Source of the DNA: a bacterium
Lineage (GTDB): Bacteria > SZUA-182 > DTGQ01
NCBI GenBank assembly: GCA_040755755.1
Contig: JBFLZW010000049.1
Coordinates: 1 to 64,000, forward strand
DNA length: 64,000 nucleotides
Direction of reading: 5' to 3'
This document shows positions 47,009 through 55,193 of the stretch, piece after piece. The position numbers and the translations under genes are program-made. Position 1 is the first letter of the stretch. Each line of letters opens with the position of its first letter. The notes under the pieces were generated by a model. The model worked only from the letters and a program-made list of their open reading frames with translations. It was not told the DNA's origin and did no database searches.

Positions 47009-47794
47009 TCATCCCTGCCCTTGTCCTGGGATTACGTTTTCCCTCCGCTCTACAACCGGAATAGGGATATCAAAGCTGGTGACTATATCCTTTTCCTCTT
47101 CCCGAGCCTCTCCTTCCGGCTTTCGGTGAATGGTAACCCGAACCCTTTGCGGCAGATTGAGAAGGTACTTTTCTCCACTCTCCACTAATTCCAGCGGATT
47201 CCAGTCCTCATACCATTCCGGCTCGGCATCGATTTCCACCACCTCACCAGCAATTTTCTTGATACCGTAATATTGAAAGGTAATATCAATCACATCCGGA
47301 TACAGAGAATAACGGTGTACCTGCGGTGCCGGGGTTTCCTCATCCAGGGGCGGTGGATACTGGGATAACCAGGGGCTTTCTTCCATATTCATGCCCGGCT
47401 TTTCCTCATCCTCACCAAGATAATACGAGACATACCGCAAAGTTCCTTTCTTCAACTGTCGGTCAATGCCGGAAGCTGTGGTAATCAAGGTCAGCTTATG
47501 AGCTTCTCCAAAAAACACTACTGTCCATCTCTGCCGGTTCCGGTCGAACGTTGCTTCTCCCGCTGCATCGGTCTCAAACTTGGGCGGTCTGAGGATTCCC
47601 ATGCAGGATTTGATATCCTGTATCAGGATATCGAACACACACCGCATCCGCTGCTGCTCATCCAGTCTTTTCTCACCGGCCTCCCATGACCGGGTGCTTA
47701 ACCGGAATCCTCCCATGATCACGCCCATGATCATGGCCAGGATGGTCAGAGAGATTATCACCTCGATAAGGGTAAATCCCTGTTCCTGTTTCAT
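47009..47794 (-). CDS. gspJ: Minor pseudopilin GspJ
   Basis: This 261-residue minor pseudopilin has leader MKQEQG, cleavage before FTLIEVIISLTILAMI and Glu at +5. After the helix come RSWEAGEKRLDEQQRMRCVFDILIQDI and a beta-rich globular domain with WTVVFFGEAHKLTLITTASG and VRYVSYYL-type strands, as in GspJ. It forms the tip complex with GspI and GspK. A prepilin peptidase gene (gspO/pilD) is needed to process it but is not in this window. Confidence 0.9.
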   Translation of the reverse strand: MKQEQGFTLIEVIISLTILAMIMGVIMGGFRLSTRSWEAGEKRLDEQQRMRCVFDILIQDIKSCMGILRPPKFETDAAGEATFDRNRQRWTVVFFGEAHKLTLITTASGIDRQLKKGTLRYVSYYLGEDEEKPGMNMEESPWLSQYPPPLDEETPAPQVHRYSLYPDVIDITFQYYGIKKIAGEVVEIDAEPEWYEDWNPLELVESGEKYLLNLPQRVRVTIHRKPEGEAREEEKDIVTSFDIPIPVVERRENVIPGQGQG

Positions 47795-47828
47795 TCCTCA
47801 GAGTTGTCTCGCATACGGGGAAAAAATA

Positions 47829-48287
47829 TCAAGAAGGCTTTTTATAAAACATTTTCACGGTGACCAGTTCCACACTTTTTTCGTTCTGTCCGCTTTCCCA
47901 GGTCACCCGAACCGTGATTTTTCGAAGCTGGAAATCTTTCTCATCTATCGAGGCATTATTTTTTGCCCACTCCTCTTCAAGCTCATCGATTATATAATCT
48001 TCATCGGTTATTTCCCATCGATACCCCTGGAACAGATCTTCTCCCTCTTTGGTTCCGAATTCTCCCTGCCGCTCTACCTTTTCTTCAAAATCTTCCACAT
48101 ACAGATAGCCCAGAATTTCATCCATTTTCGCTCTGGCACCCATCACCGCCCTGGTATAATCCGCCGACACCCTGGCCGAGTGCAGCGATCCGGAAAACAA
48201 CTGGAAAACCGTAACCAGACCTATGGCCAGAATAGCTACCGCAACCATCACTTCGAGCAGGGTAAAGCCTGCCGGATCCTTACTCAT
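47829..48287 (-). CDS. gspI: Minor pseudopilin GspI
   Basis: The start at 48287 gives 152 residues with leader MSKDPAG and the cleaved N-terminus FTLLEVMVAVAILAIGLVTV, Glu at +5. A longer frame to 48335 would put 16 basic residues inside gspH and is rejected. The globular part has YTRAVMGARAKMDEILG and a C-terminal strand pair ITVRVTWESGQNEKSVELVTV, typical of GspI. It overlaps gspH by eight bases, indicating coupling. Confidence 0.9.
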   Translation of the reverse strand: MSKDPAGFTLLEVMVAVAILAIGLVTVFQLFSGSLHSARVSADYTRAVMGARAKMDEILGYLYVEDFEEKVERQGEFGTKEGEDLFQGYRWEITDEDYIIDELEEEWAKNNASIDEKDFQLRKITVRVTWESGQNEKSVELVTVKMFYKKPS

Positions 48288-48879
48288 TTTCAGTCGCTCT
48301 ATCGACCTTGACCCTGCCCGTAATCGGGTCCACATCGATCTGATAAGCCAGATTAAGCTCTTTCATGGCCAGGGTAATTTTCCCTCCGCTCGATTCACCT
48401 TTGGGATAGAAGATAATCTCACCCACCATGCCGGACTCATCCTGCATTGGTTCCTCCTCACCCTGATCCTGGCAGGAGATGCTTACATCCTTGGTTTTCA
48501 GAACCTCGTATAAATCTATCTTGACTTCCCTATCCTTGATCCCCTGTTCACCAAGATCAGCCTTACCCTGGGCGGCGTTCGGATCTTCAACAGTCTGATC
48601 CCCGTCATCTCCACCTGTCTCTCGGATTACGCTCAGATAGACATAGGTATGATCATCCGGAAAAGTCACGGTATATTCTTTCTTCCGGGAAATCGCCATC
48701 TGCCTTGCATAGCGCAAAACTGCGGACAGCCTGCGGGCGGCTGAGCGCAGTTGCATCTTTTCCAAAGACTTTCCGATCTTTGGCGCAGCCAGGGCCATAG
48801 CTGCACCCATGATCACGATGACGATCACCAGCTCGATGAGGGTAAAACCTTTTTCCCCGGCAAGGATACCATCCTTCAT
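48280..48879 (-). CDS. gspH: Minor pseudopilin GspH
   Basis: The 199-residue protein has leader MKDGILAGEKG and N-terminus FTLIELVIVIVIMGAAMALA with Glu at +5. LRSAARRLSAVLRYARQMAISRKKEYTVTF follows, the GspH/FimT pattern. The C-terminal strands include GEIIFYPKGESSGGKITLAM. It overlaps gspG by four bases (ATGA). It presumably joins the major pseudopilin stalk to the tip complex. Confidence 0.9.
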   Translation of the reverse strand: MKDGILAGEKGFTLIELVIVIVIMGAAMALAAPKIGKSLEKMQLRSAARRLSAVLRYARQMAISRKKEYTVTFPDDHTYVYLSVIRETGGDDGDQTVEDPNAAQGKADLGEQGIKDREVKIDLYEVLKTKDVSISCQDQGEEEPMQDESGMVGEIIFYPKGESSGGKITLAMKELNLAYQIDVDPITGRVKVDRATENE

Positions 48880-49346
48880 TCTATTCCCGGTTCCCGGACT
48901 GGACCACCGCCGCCAGCAGTCTCTTCCCCTTCTTCCTCGCCGGTTTCATCACAAATGTCATCCTCGGTGCCTTGTTGCCCGTCTGGCCCCGGTGAGCATG
49001 GCTGCTCGTTCTCGGCCATGTAATAATAGTCGTTTCCCCAGGGATCTTTAGGTAATTTTTTTAAGTAGGGGCCATCCCATCGCCTGCCTAATTGCTCTGT
49101 ATCTTCTACCAAAGCTTGGAGGTCTGGAGGATAATGTCCGGTATCCAGTCGATACGAATCGAGCGCAGTTTTAAACAGGGAAATCTGAGCACGCGCTGCC
49201 TTATCTCGGGCTTTTTCCACTTTACCAAACATCCTCGGCGCAACCAGGGCAGCCAGAAGGCCGATGATGATCATGACAATGAGAAGTTCGATCAAAGTAA
49301 AACCTGCATGTGTTGCTGTACATAAGATTTTTAAATGTTTTTTCAT
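48876..49346 (-). CDS. gspG: Major pseudopilin GspG
   Basis: GspG is the stalk subunit of the pseudopilus. From the ATG at 49346 it has 156 residues with a 15-residue leader ending HAG, cleavage before FTLIELLIVMIIIGLLAALV and Glu at +5. KARDKAARAQISLFKTALDSYRLDTGHYP and KLPKDPWGNDYYY are canonical. The calcium-loop region GPDGQQGTEDDICD is followed by a 25-residue Glu/Gly-rich tail, and Cys residues flank the loop. In-frame GTG codons upstream of 49346 lack spacing for a ribosome site. Confidence 0.93.
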   Translation of the reverse strand: MKKHLKILCTATHAGFTLIELLIVMIIIGLLAALVAPRMFGKVEKARDKAARAQISLFKTALDSYRLDTGHYPPDLQALVEDTEQLGRRWDGPYLKKLPKDPWGNDYYYMAENEQPCSPGPDGQQGTEDDICDETGEEEGEETAGGGGPVREPGIE

Positions 49347-49428
49347 CTTCACAAACACCCCCTGCTGAATACAGCTAACAATAATAATTTAGTTTTTTTC
49401 TCCTGACTCCTGAGCTTCACAACCGGCT

Positions 49429-50658
49429 CTACATCGGGATATCGTTAATACCGAAGATAGCCATGAGCATCGAAATGACAATAAACCCGACCACAAGGCC
49501 CATGACCAGAATCAATGCGGGCTCCAGCATGGATACCATCCGCTTGATCGCTGTCCGCGTCTCCCGGTCATAGGCATCGGCAACCTTAAAAAGCATGGGC
49601 TCCAGTTGCCCGGTCTCTTCGCCGACATCGATCATATGAATGGCCATGGGCGGAAACAGGTGGCATTGAAGCAGCGGCTCGGATATCTTTTCCCCTTCCT
49701 TGATTCTGCCCTGAATCTCCTTGATGGCCTTGGCTAAAACAGCATTACCCATGATATCCTTGACAATAGCCAGGGACTGCAATATTGGCACCCCGCTCTG
49801 GACCAGAGTCCCCAGCGTTCTGCTGAATCGCGAAACCTCGATTTTCTGGGTTAAATTCCCCAGGACCGGAAGACGCAGTTTCAGGGAATCCCACTGCCAT
49901 TTGCCGCTCTCCGTTTTCAGGTATTGGCGTACCGAGAGAACCAGCAGGGCAATCAATCCCGCAATTACCCACCAATAGGAGACTATCATACCGCTGAACC
50001 CCAGCAGCAGTCTGGTAGACAGCGGAAGTGTCTGCCCCATGTCGGCAAAAATCTGGGTGAATTTCGGGACCACGAAAGTCAAAAGCACAACTACCGCCCC
50101 TCCGCCGACCAGAGTCAACAGCACCGGATAAACCAAGGCGGAACTGACACTCTCCTTGAATTCCTGGGAGCTCTCCAGAAAATCTGCCAGTCTGCTCAAG
50201 ACGTTTTCCAGAACGCCGCCCGATTCCCCGGCCTTGACCATGCTGACGTAGAGCTTGGAAAAAACCCGGGGATGACGGGCCAGGGCATCGGTAAAATGAC
50301 TTCCGCCATGTACGTTCTTCTGGACATCAGCGATGATCTGGCTCAATTTTTTGTTTTCGGTCAGCTCAGTCAGTACGGTCAGGCTTCTGTCCAGCGGGAC
50401 TCCTGATGAGGTGAGGGTTGCCAGTTGACTGGTAAAGATCAGGACATCCTTTTTTTTCACCCTCTGGCCAAACGAGAGGGAAAGCTTTTTTTGCTCGGTC
50501 GCTGCCGCAGCAGATGTTTTTCCTTTCTCTTCAACTTTGATGGGGAAATAATTCGACTCCTGCAGCCGGGTAATTACGGCCCTCCTGTCTTTGGCCTCAA
50601 TACTGCCGGTAACAAGCTTGCCAAGCCGATCCGTTGCCTTATAGGTAAAAACCGCCAT
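49429..50658 (-). CDS. gspF: Type II secretion inner-membrane platform protein GspF (locus 2)
   Basis: In 409 residues it has the N-terminal FTYKATDRLGKLVTGSIEAKD and two T2SSF repeats. Signature blocks are FTSQLATLTSSGVPLDRSL near 75, GESGGVLENVLSRLADFLE near 150 and FSRTLGTLVQSGVPILQSLAIVKDIMGN near 280. Three membrane helices are seen. It is clearly paralogous to the GspF at 21975-23195. It lies 48 bases after gspE and 82 before gspG. Confidence 0.93.
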   Translation of the reverse strand: MAVFTYKATDRLGKLVTGSIEAKDRRAVITRLQESNYFPIKVEEKGKTSAAAATEQKKLSLSFGQRVKKKDVLIFTSQLATLTSSGVPLDRSLTVLTELTENKKLSQIIADVQKNVHGGSHFTDALARHPRVFSKLYVSMVKAGESGGVLENVLSRLADFLESSQEFKESVSSALVYPVLLTLVGGGAVVVLLTFVVPKFTQIFADMGQTLPLSTRLLLGFSGMIVSYWWVIAGLIALLVLSVRQYLKTESGKWQWDSLKLRLPVLGNLTQKIEVSRFSRTLGTLVQSGVPILQSLAIVKDIMGNAVLAKAIKEIQGRIKEGEKISEPLLQCHLFPPMAIHMIDVGEETGQLEPMLFKVADAYDRETRTAIKRMVSMLEPALILVMGLVVGFIVISMLMAIFGINDIPM

Positions 50659-50706
50659 GAAAAATCTTTATCCTCATCCGAATCTCAGTATCGAAGGTAA
50701 ATTGGG

Positions 50707-52437
50707 CTATATTCCGATAGCGTCCAGGATCTCAGCTTCATCCTCTTTGGTAACCCGCAGGACCTCTTCGATGGTGGTGATGCCTTTTTTCACCTTTTCC
50801 CAGCCATCGTCACGCAAAGACTTTAATCCACCCTGCATGGCTTTCTGCCGGATAATATTTGCACCAGTCTTCTCAACGATCAGCCTTCGAATTGTTTCAT
50901 TGACGATCAAAAGCTCATACACGCCAGACCGCCCCTTGTAGCCGGTATTTTTACATTCCTCACATCCTTTTCCCCGATAAACGATCGTGCTTTCTTTCTG
51001 CGGCAGATTCATGCTGGCCAGAACCTTTTTATCCGGAATCACCGCCTGCCTGCACCGTTTGCAAATGGTCCGGACCAGCCTTTGAGCCAAAACTCCTTCC
51101 AGGCAGGAGGCCACCAGGTAGCCTTCGACTCCCATATCCAGAAGCCGGGTAATTGCTCCACACGAATCATTGGTGTGCAGGGTGGAAAATACCAGATGCC
51201 CGGTCAGGGCGGATTGGATGGCAATTTCCGCTGTTTCGAGGTCGCGGATTTCTCCGATCATCATGATGTCGGGGTCCTGCCGGACAATAGAGCGCAATCC
51301 GCTGGAAAAAGTCAAACCAATCTTTGTATTCACCTGAATCTGGTTCACTCCGCTCAACTGATATTCCACCGGGTCCTCGACGGTGATGATTTTTTTATCC
51401 GGCGAATTGATTTTATCCAAAGCTGCATACAGGGTCGTTGTCTTGCCGCTTCCCGTAGGGCCGGTAACCAGAATAATTCCATGCGGTTTCCGAATCAGCC
51501 CCTCAAACTGGACCAGCTTATCTTCCGGAAAACCAAGGTCCTCCAGGGTCAATAAAATGCTGCTGCGGTCAAGAATTCTCATGACCACACTCTCTCCATA
51601 AAGGGTGGGAACCGTGGATACCCGAAGATCCACCTTTTTCCCGGCAACCCGCAGCCTTACCCTTCCATCCTGCGGCAGGCGTCTTTCGGCAATGTTCAAA
51701 TTGGCCATGATCTTTACTCTCGAGGTAATCGCGGCCTGAAGTCTCTTCGGGGGAGACTCGATATCATGCAGAATGCCATCGATTCGCAGGCGCACCATGA
51801 GCTTGTCTTCAAAAGGCTCAATGTGGATATCACTCGCGCCGTCATCAATCCCGCGGGTAATAATCAGATTGACCAGCTTGATAATCGGGGCTTCGGAAGC
51901 CATATCCCGCAGTTGATTGATATCTTCATCCTCACTGGTGCTCACCAGTTGCATTTCATCTTCATTCATATCCCCGATGATCCGCTCCATGGTTGTTGCC
52001 CCGCCGCCATACTGCCGGTCAATGGCGGATAGAATGTCACTTTCCTTGGAAACGAAGAGTTTCACCTTACACCCGGTAAAGAGGGATATCTCGTCAATGG
52101 TGGAAAAATCCAGAGGTGCGGCTGTGACAATGGATAAAACGTTTTCCTTCATCTCCAGCGGAAAAAATTTGTACTGCTTCATGAACTGTGGAGAAAAATC
52201 GATTCCCAGGAATGGCGTCTCCGGATATTCCGAGGCGGACAAAAACGGCAGCCCCAGATATTCAGCCAGGGCCTTGTAGACGTTTTCTTCGGAAACCAGA
52301 CCCAGATCCACCAAGACCTTTTCCAGAGGCTGACCGGTAATTTTCTGCTCGGAAAGAGCTCGATTCAGATCCTCCTGGTCAATCAGCTTTTGATTCAGCA
52401 GCAGCTCATAAACTCTCTTTTTATTATGGCTGATCAT
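50707..52437 (-). CDS. gspE: Type II secretion ATPase GspE (locus 2)
   Basis: This is the first gene of the complete T2SS operon. The 576-residue ATPase has N1E/MshEN-type domains (about 1-150), DGASDIHIEPFEDKLMVRLRIDGIL, Walker A GPTGSGKTTTLY and Walker B IMMIGEIRDLETAEIA. The His box LHTNDS and the zinc tetracysteine CKRC...CEEC follow. It resembles the locus 1 GspE closely across the motor. GAGG precedes the ATG, and a consensus-like promoter lies about 60 bases upstream. Confidence 0.94.
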   Translation of the reverse strand: MISHNKKRVYELLLNQKLIDQEDLNRALSEQKITGQPLEKVLVDLGLVSEENVYKALAEYLGLPFLSASEYPETPFLGIDFSPQFMKQYKFFPLEMKENVLSIVTAAPLDFSTIDEISLFTGCKVKLFVSKESDILSAIDRQYGGGATTMERIIGDMNEDEMQLVSTSEDEDINQLRDMASEAPIIKLVNLIITRGIDDGASDIHIEPFEDKLMVRLRIDGILHDIESPPKRLQAAITSRVKIMANLNIAERRLPQDGRVRLRVAGKKVDLRVSTVPTLYGESVVMRILDRSSILLTLEDLGFPEDKLVQFEGLIRKPHGIILVTGPTGSGKTTTLYAALDKINSPDKKIITVEDPVEYQLSGVNQIQVNTKIGLTFSSGLRSIVRQDPDIMMIGEIRDLETAEIAIQSALTGHLVFSTLHTNDSCGAITRLLDMGVEGYLVASCLEGVLAQRLVRTICKRCRQAVIPDKKVLASMNLPQKESTIVYRGKGCEECKNTGYKGRSGVYELLIVNETIRRLIVEKTGANIIRQKAMQGGLKSLRDDGWEKVKKGITTIEEVLRVTKEDEAEILDAIGI

Positions 52438-52497
52438 GGAACCTCTAAAGACAAACTAAATGTAAACAAAGACGTTGATTTTCAAAATAATATTTAC

Positions 52498-52526
52498 AGT
52501 ATATCTGATCCGGGATACTAAGTCAA
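52498..52526 (-). promoter_or_regulatory. Sigma-70 promoter for the gspE-D operon
   Basis: On the minus strand TTGACT (complement of 52521-52526) and TATACT (complement of 52498-52503) are separated by exactly 17 bases. The predicted transcript starts near 52491, leaving a leader of about 54 bases. It is separate from the phoBR transcript upstream. Confidence 0.6.
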
Positions 52527-52667
52527 TAATCATGTATCCCGATTTCTGGCCTGCACTTCCATTTTAGATAGCGAAATACCACAGATACGTGGCAGGCCGG
52601 TATCATTTTATGTAGCATAATATTACCAGTAATACAAGGAAAATGGAATTGCGAGAGGAATCATGCC

Positions 52668-54455
52668 CTAAATATCGCTTCCTGGCAGGCAAATGGAAAA
52701 GGTGCTCCCCTTGTCCGGTATGCTCTCGACCAGGATGCGGCCGCCGTGGGCCTGAACGATGTGTTTGACGATGGCAAGCCCCAGGCCCGTGCCGCCGAGC
52801 TTCCGGCTCCGGGCTTTATCCACGCGGTAAAAGCGCTCGAATATCCGCGGGAGATGTTCCCTGGGGATGCCGCACCCCCGGTCCCGGACTCTGATCACGA
52901 TCTCCCCGCCTATGCTGGCCGCTTCGACCTGGACGGCACTTTCTGCGGCACTGTACTTTATGGCATTGTCGATCAGGTTGATAACAGCCTGTTCGAGAAG
53001 CGGCATATTGATTTTTGCCGTGAGACTATGGTCACAGGAAAGATCAATACGCACTCCCTTCTCGGCCGCTTTGCCGGCACATACCAGAATAGCGGACTGA
53101 AGAACTGCCTGTATCTGACCTTCCTCAAGAACGATCTCTCCTTTTTCAGCCTCCTGCTCAATCCGGGAGAGGCTCAACAGGTCTTCGATAATGGCATCCA
53201 GACGGTCTGCGTGCCGGGCAATGATATCGAGGAACCGCATCCTGTCCTGCGGGCAGTTGACAGCTCCATCCCGAAGCGTTTCAACAAATCCCTTGATCGA
53301 AGTGATAGGGGTCCTCAGCTCATGAGAAACATTGGCCACGAAATCGCGGCGGACATTTTCGAGCACCTTGAGCCGGGTAATGTTATCCAGAACCAGGAGG
53401 GCGCCGATACTCTCCCCCTTCAGGTCCCGCAAAACAGTACCGTGAGCCTGTAAAAACCGTTCCGTGCCACGGTAAAGGACAATATCACCCTCGACCGGCT
53501 CCTGGCTTGAAAGTGTTTTCGTTACCAGACGCTGGAGATCGGTATTTCTGATTACTTCCTGGATTGTCCGGCCCTGTACTGTCCTGGTTTTGACCTCGAA
53601 GAGACGGGCAGCGGCCTGGTTGAACCGGATAATGCGCTCATTCATATCGACCACCAGAACCGCCTCATCCATGCTGGAGAGTACGGCTTCAAGCTCGTTC
53701 TTTTCCTGGGTGATGGTGCGTATCCGATCACCCAGCCGGCTGGCCATCCGGTTCATCCCATCGGCCAGGGAACCGATCTCTTCCGGATCCGGCACTGGCA
53801 GGCGGTAATCAAGATCACCCGAAGTAAAGTGCTGTATTCCCTTTTCCATTTCCTCAAGGGCTATATCCACAGGCCGGGAAACAATCAGACTGACGACTGC
53901 CGCAATCAGGGCCAGCAGCAGGGCATACACGGCAACCCCGGGATAGATGATCGCCTCGAGAATCCTGCCATTCGAAGGCAGCGGTGCAGATACGCGGATG
54001 CTTCCTTCGATATCCCTTCCCCTTGCAACCGGAATTGCCAGGTACAGGACATCTCTTTTCAGCTCGAAGCTGTACCTGGTCGAGATGCCAGTATCACCGG
54101 CCAATGCTTTCTCAAATTCAGGATGACTTCCGTGATTGCCCATGCGGGCAGGATCTTCCTCCGAATCGCCAATGACCTGGCCGGACGGCAGAATAACCGT
54201 AATCTGAGTTTGCAGTTGTGAGCCGGTTTCCTTGCAGAGAGCATCCACCATGCGGGCGCTCGTCTCCGACAGCTTTCCCTCGACCTGCCTTTTGACCAGC
54301 AGGGCATGGGCTTTCAGAGCAGCGCCCGTCTGTTCACGATATACCTGCCTGAGCACCCTTGACGCCTGCCAGGTCACTACCAGCAGGGAGAGCAGGATAA
54401 TAAGCAGATAAACGAGGTAATTTCGCCACAGCAGGTTTTTTCTTTTTGGTATCAT
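52668..54455 (-). CDS. phoR: PhoR-like sensor histidine kinase
   Basis: The 595-residue kinase has a membrane helix (about 10-30), an external domain (about 35-165), and a second helix (about 170-192). A HAMP domain (about 190-245) and a PAS domain (about 255-365) with AVLSSMDEAVLVVDMNERIIRFN follow. The kinase core has the H-box VSHELRTPITSIKGFVETLRDGA, a DNAIKYS N-box, RVRDRGCGIPREHLPRIFERFYRV and GGTGLGLAIVKHIV. Layout is that of PhoR-type kinases, which often sense phosphate or envelope state. It lies three bases after its regulator. No pst genes are present, so the phosphate role is unproven. Confidence 0.85.
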   Translation of the reverse strand: MIPKRKNLLWRNYLVYLLIILLSLLVVTWQASRVLRQVYREQTGAALKAHALLVKRQVEGKLSETSARMVDALCKETGSQLQTQITVILPSGQVIGDSEEDPARMGNHGSHPEFEKALAGDTGISTRYSFELKRDVLYLAIPVARGRDIEGSIRVSAPLPSNGRILEAIIYPGVAVYALLLALIAAVVSLIVSRPVDIALEEMEKGIQHFTSGDLDYRLPVPDPEEIGSLADGMNRMASRLGDRIRTITQEKNELEAVLSSMDEAVLVVDMNERIIRFNQAAARLFEVKTRTVQGRTIQEVIRNTDLQRLVTKTLSSQEPVEGDIVLYRGTERFLQAHGTVLRDLKGESIGALLVLDNITRLKVLENVRRDFVANVSHELRTPITSIKGFVETLRDGAVNCPQDRMRFLDIIARHADRLDAIIEDLLSLSRIEQEAEKGEIVLEEGQIQAVLQSAILVCAGKAAEKGVRIDLSCDHSLTAKINMPLLEQAVINLIDNAIKYSAAESAVQVEAASIGGEIVIRVRDRGCGIPREHLPRIFERFYRVDKARSRKLGGTGLGLAIVKHIVQAHGGRILVESIPDKGSTFSICLPGSDI

Positions 54456-54458
54456 CTC

Positions 54459-55145
54459 TTATTCTTTGAGCCGGTACCCTACTCCCCGCACGGTCTCGAT
54501 ATACTCGCCGGCCTTCCCCAGTTTTTTCCTCAGGCCAACGATCTGCACATCCACCGACCGGTCCGTGACTGCATAGCCATCCCCTTTGACTGCATTTATA
54601 ATCTGATTGCGGGTGAATACCCAGCCCGGTCTTCGCATCAGGAAGCACAGGATGTCGAATTCGGTCGCCGTAAGCTCTACGGGCTCCCCGTCCACCATTA
54701 TCTGGTGCCGGGCAGGATACAGGGTCAGATTGTGGACACTCATGGCCGGGGCGTTATCCGACTCACCCTTCCTGCGCCTTCGCAGAGCCGCCCTGATCCT
54801 GGCGATCAGAACCTTCGGGCTGAACGGCTTGGTTATATAATCATCAGCACCCAGTTCGAGACCGGTCACGATATCGGCATCCTCCCCCCTGGCCGTCAGC
54901 ATGATGACCGGGATATGGGATGTTTTGGCGTCACCCTTGAGCGCTTTACAGACATCGAGGCCATCGATGCCCGGCAGCATAAGATCGAGCACGATGAGGT
55001 CCGGCATCCCTGCCCTGGCCCTGGCCAGGGCCTTCTCACCGCAGGTGACTCCCTCCACAAGATACCCTTCCTTGAGGAGGTTGTAGCGTATCAATTCCAG
55101 AATATCTTCTTCATCATCAATAATCAGGATTTTATGGTGCGGCAT
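54459..55145 (-). CDS. phoB: OmpR/PhoB-family response regulator
   Basis: The 228-residue protein has a receiver domain (about 4-118) with acidic pocket IIDDEED, phospho-acceptor LDLMLPGIDG near 54, MLTARGED and the Lys in YITKPF. A winged-helix DNA-binding domain (about 130-226) with ELTATEFDILCFLMRRPGWVFTRNQIINAV and DRSVDVQIVGLRKKLG follows. AGGAAAG precedes the ATG. It is directly upstream of the phoR-like gene and directly downstream of the glycan cluster on the same strand, so it may share that transcript. Confidence 0.88.
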   Translation of the reverse strand: MPHHKILIIDDEEDILELIRYNLLKEGYLVEGVTCGEKALARARAGMPDLIVLDLMLPGIDGLDVCKALKGDAKTSHIPVIMLTARGEDADIVTGLELGADDYITKPFSPKVLIARIRAALRRRRKGESDNAPAMSVHNLTLYPARHQIMVDGEPVELTATEFDILCFLMRRPGWVFTRNQIINAVKGDGYAVTDRSVDVQIVGLRKKLGKAGEYIETVRGVGYRLKE

Positions 55146-55193
55146 GTGTATTCTTTCCTGTCAATACCGGTTTCTTCACCAGTTTACCTATAC

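Noticed and set aside
52548-52598. GGCCTGC/GCAGGCC pairing considered as the phoBR terminator
   Set aside because: The arms are only seven bases with a long loop and no U-tract, so support is too weak for a feature.
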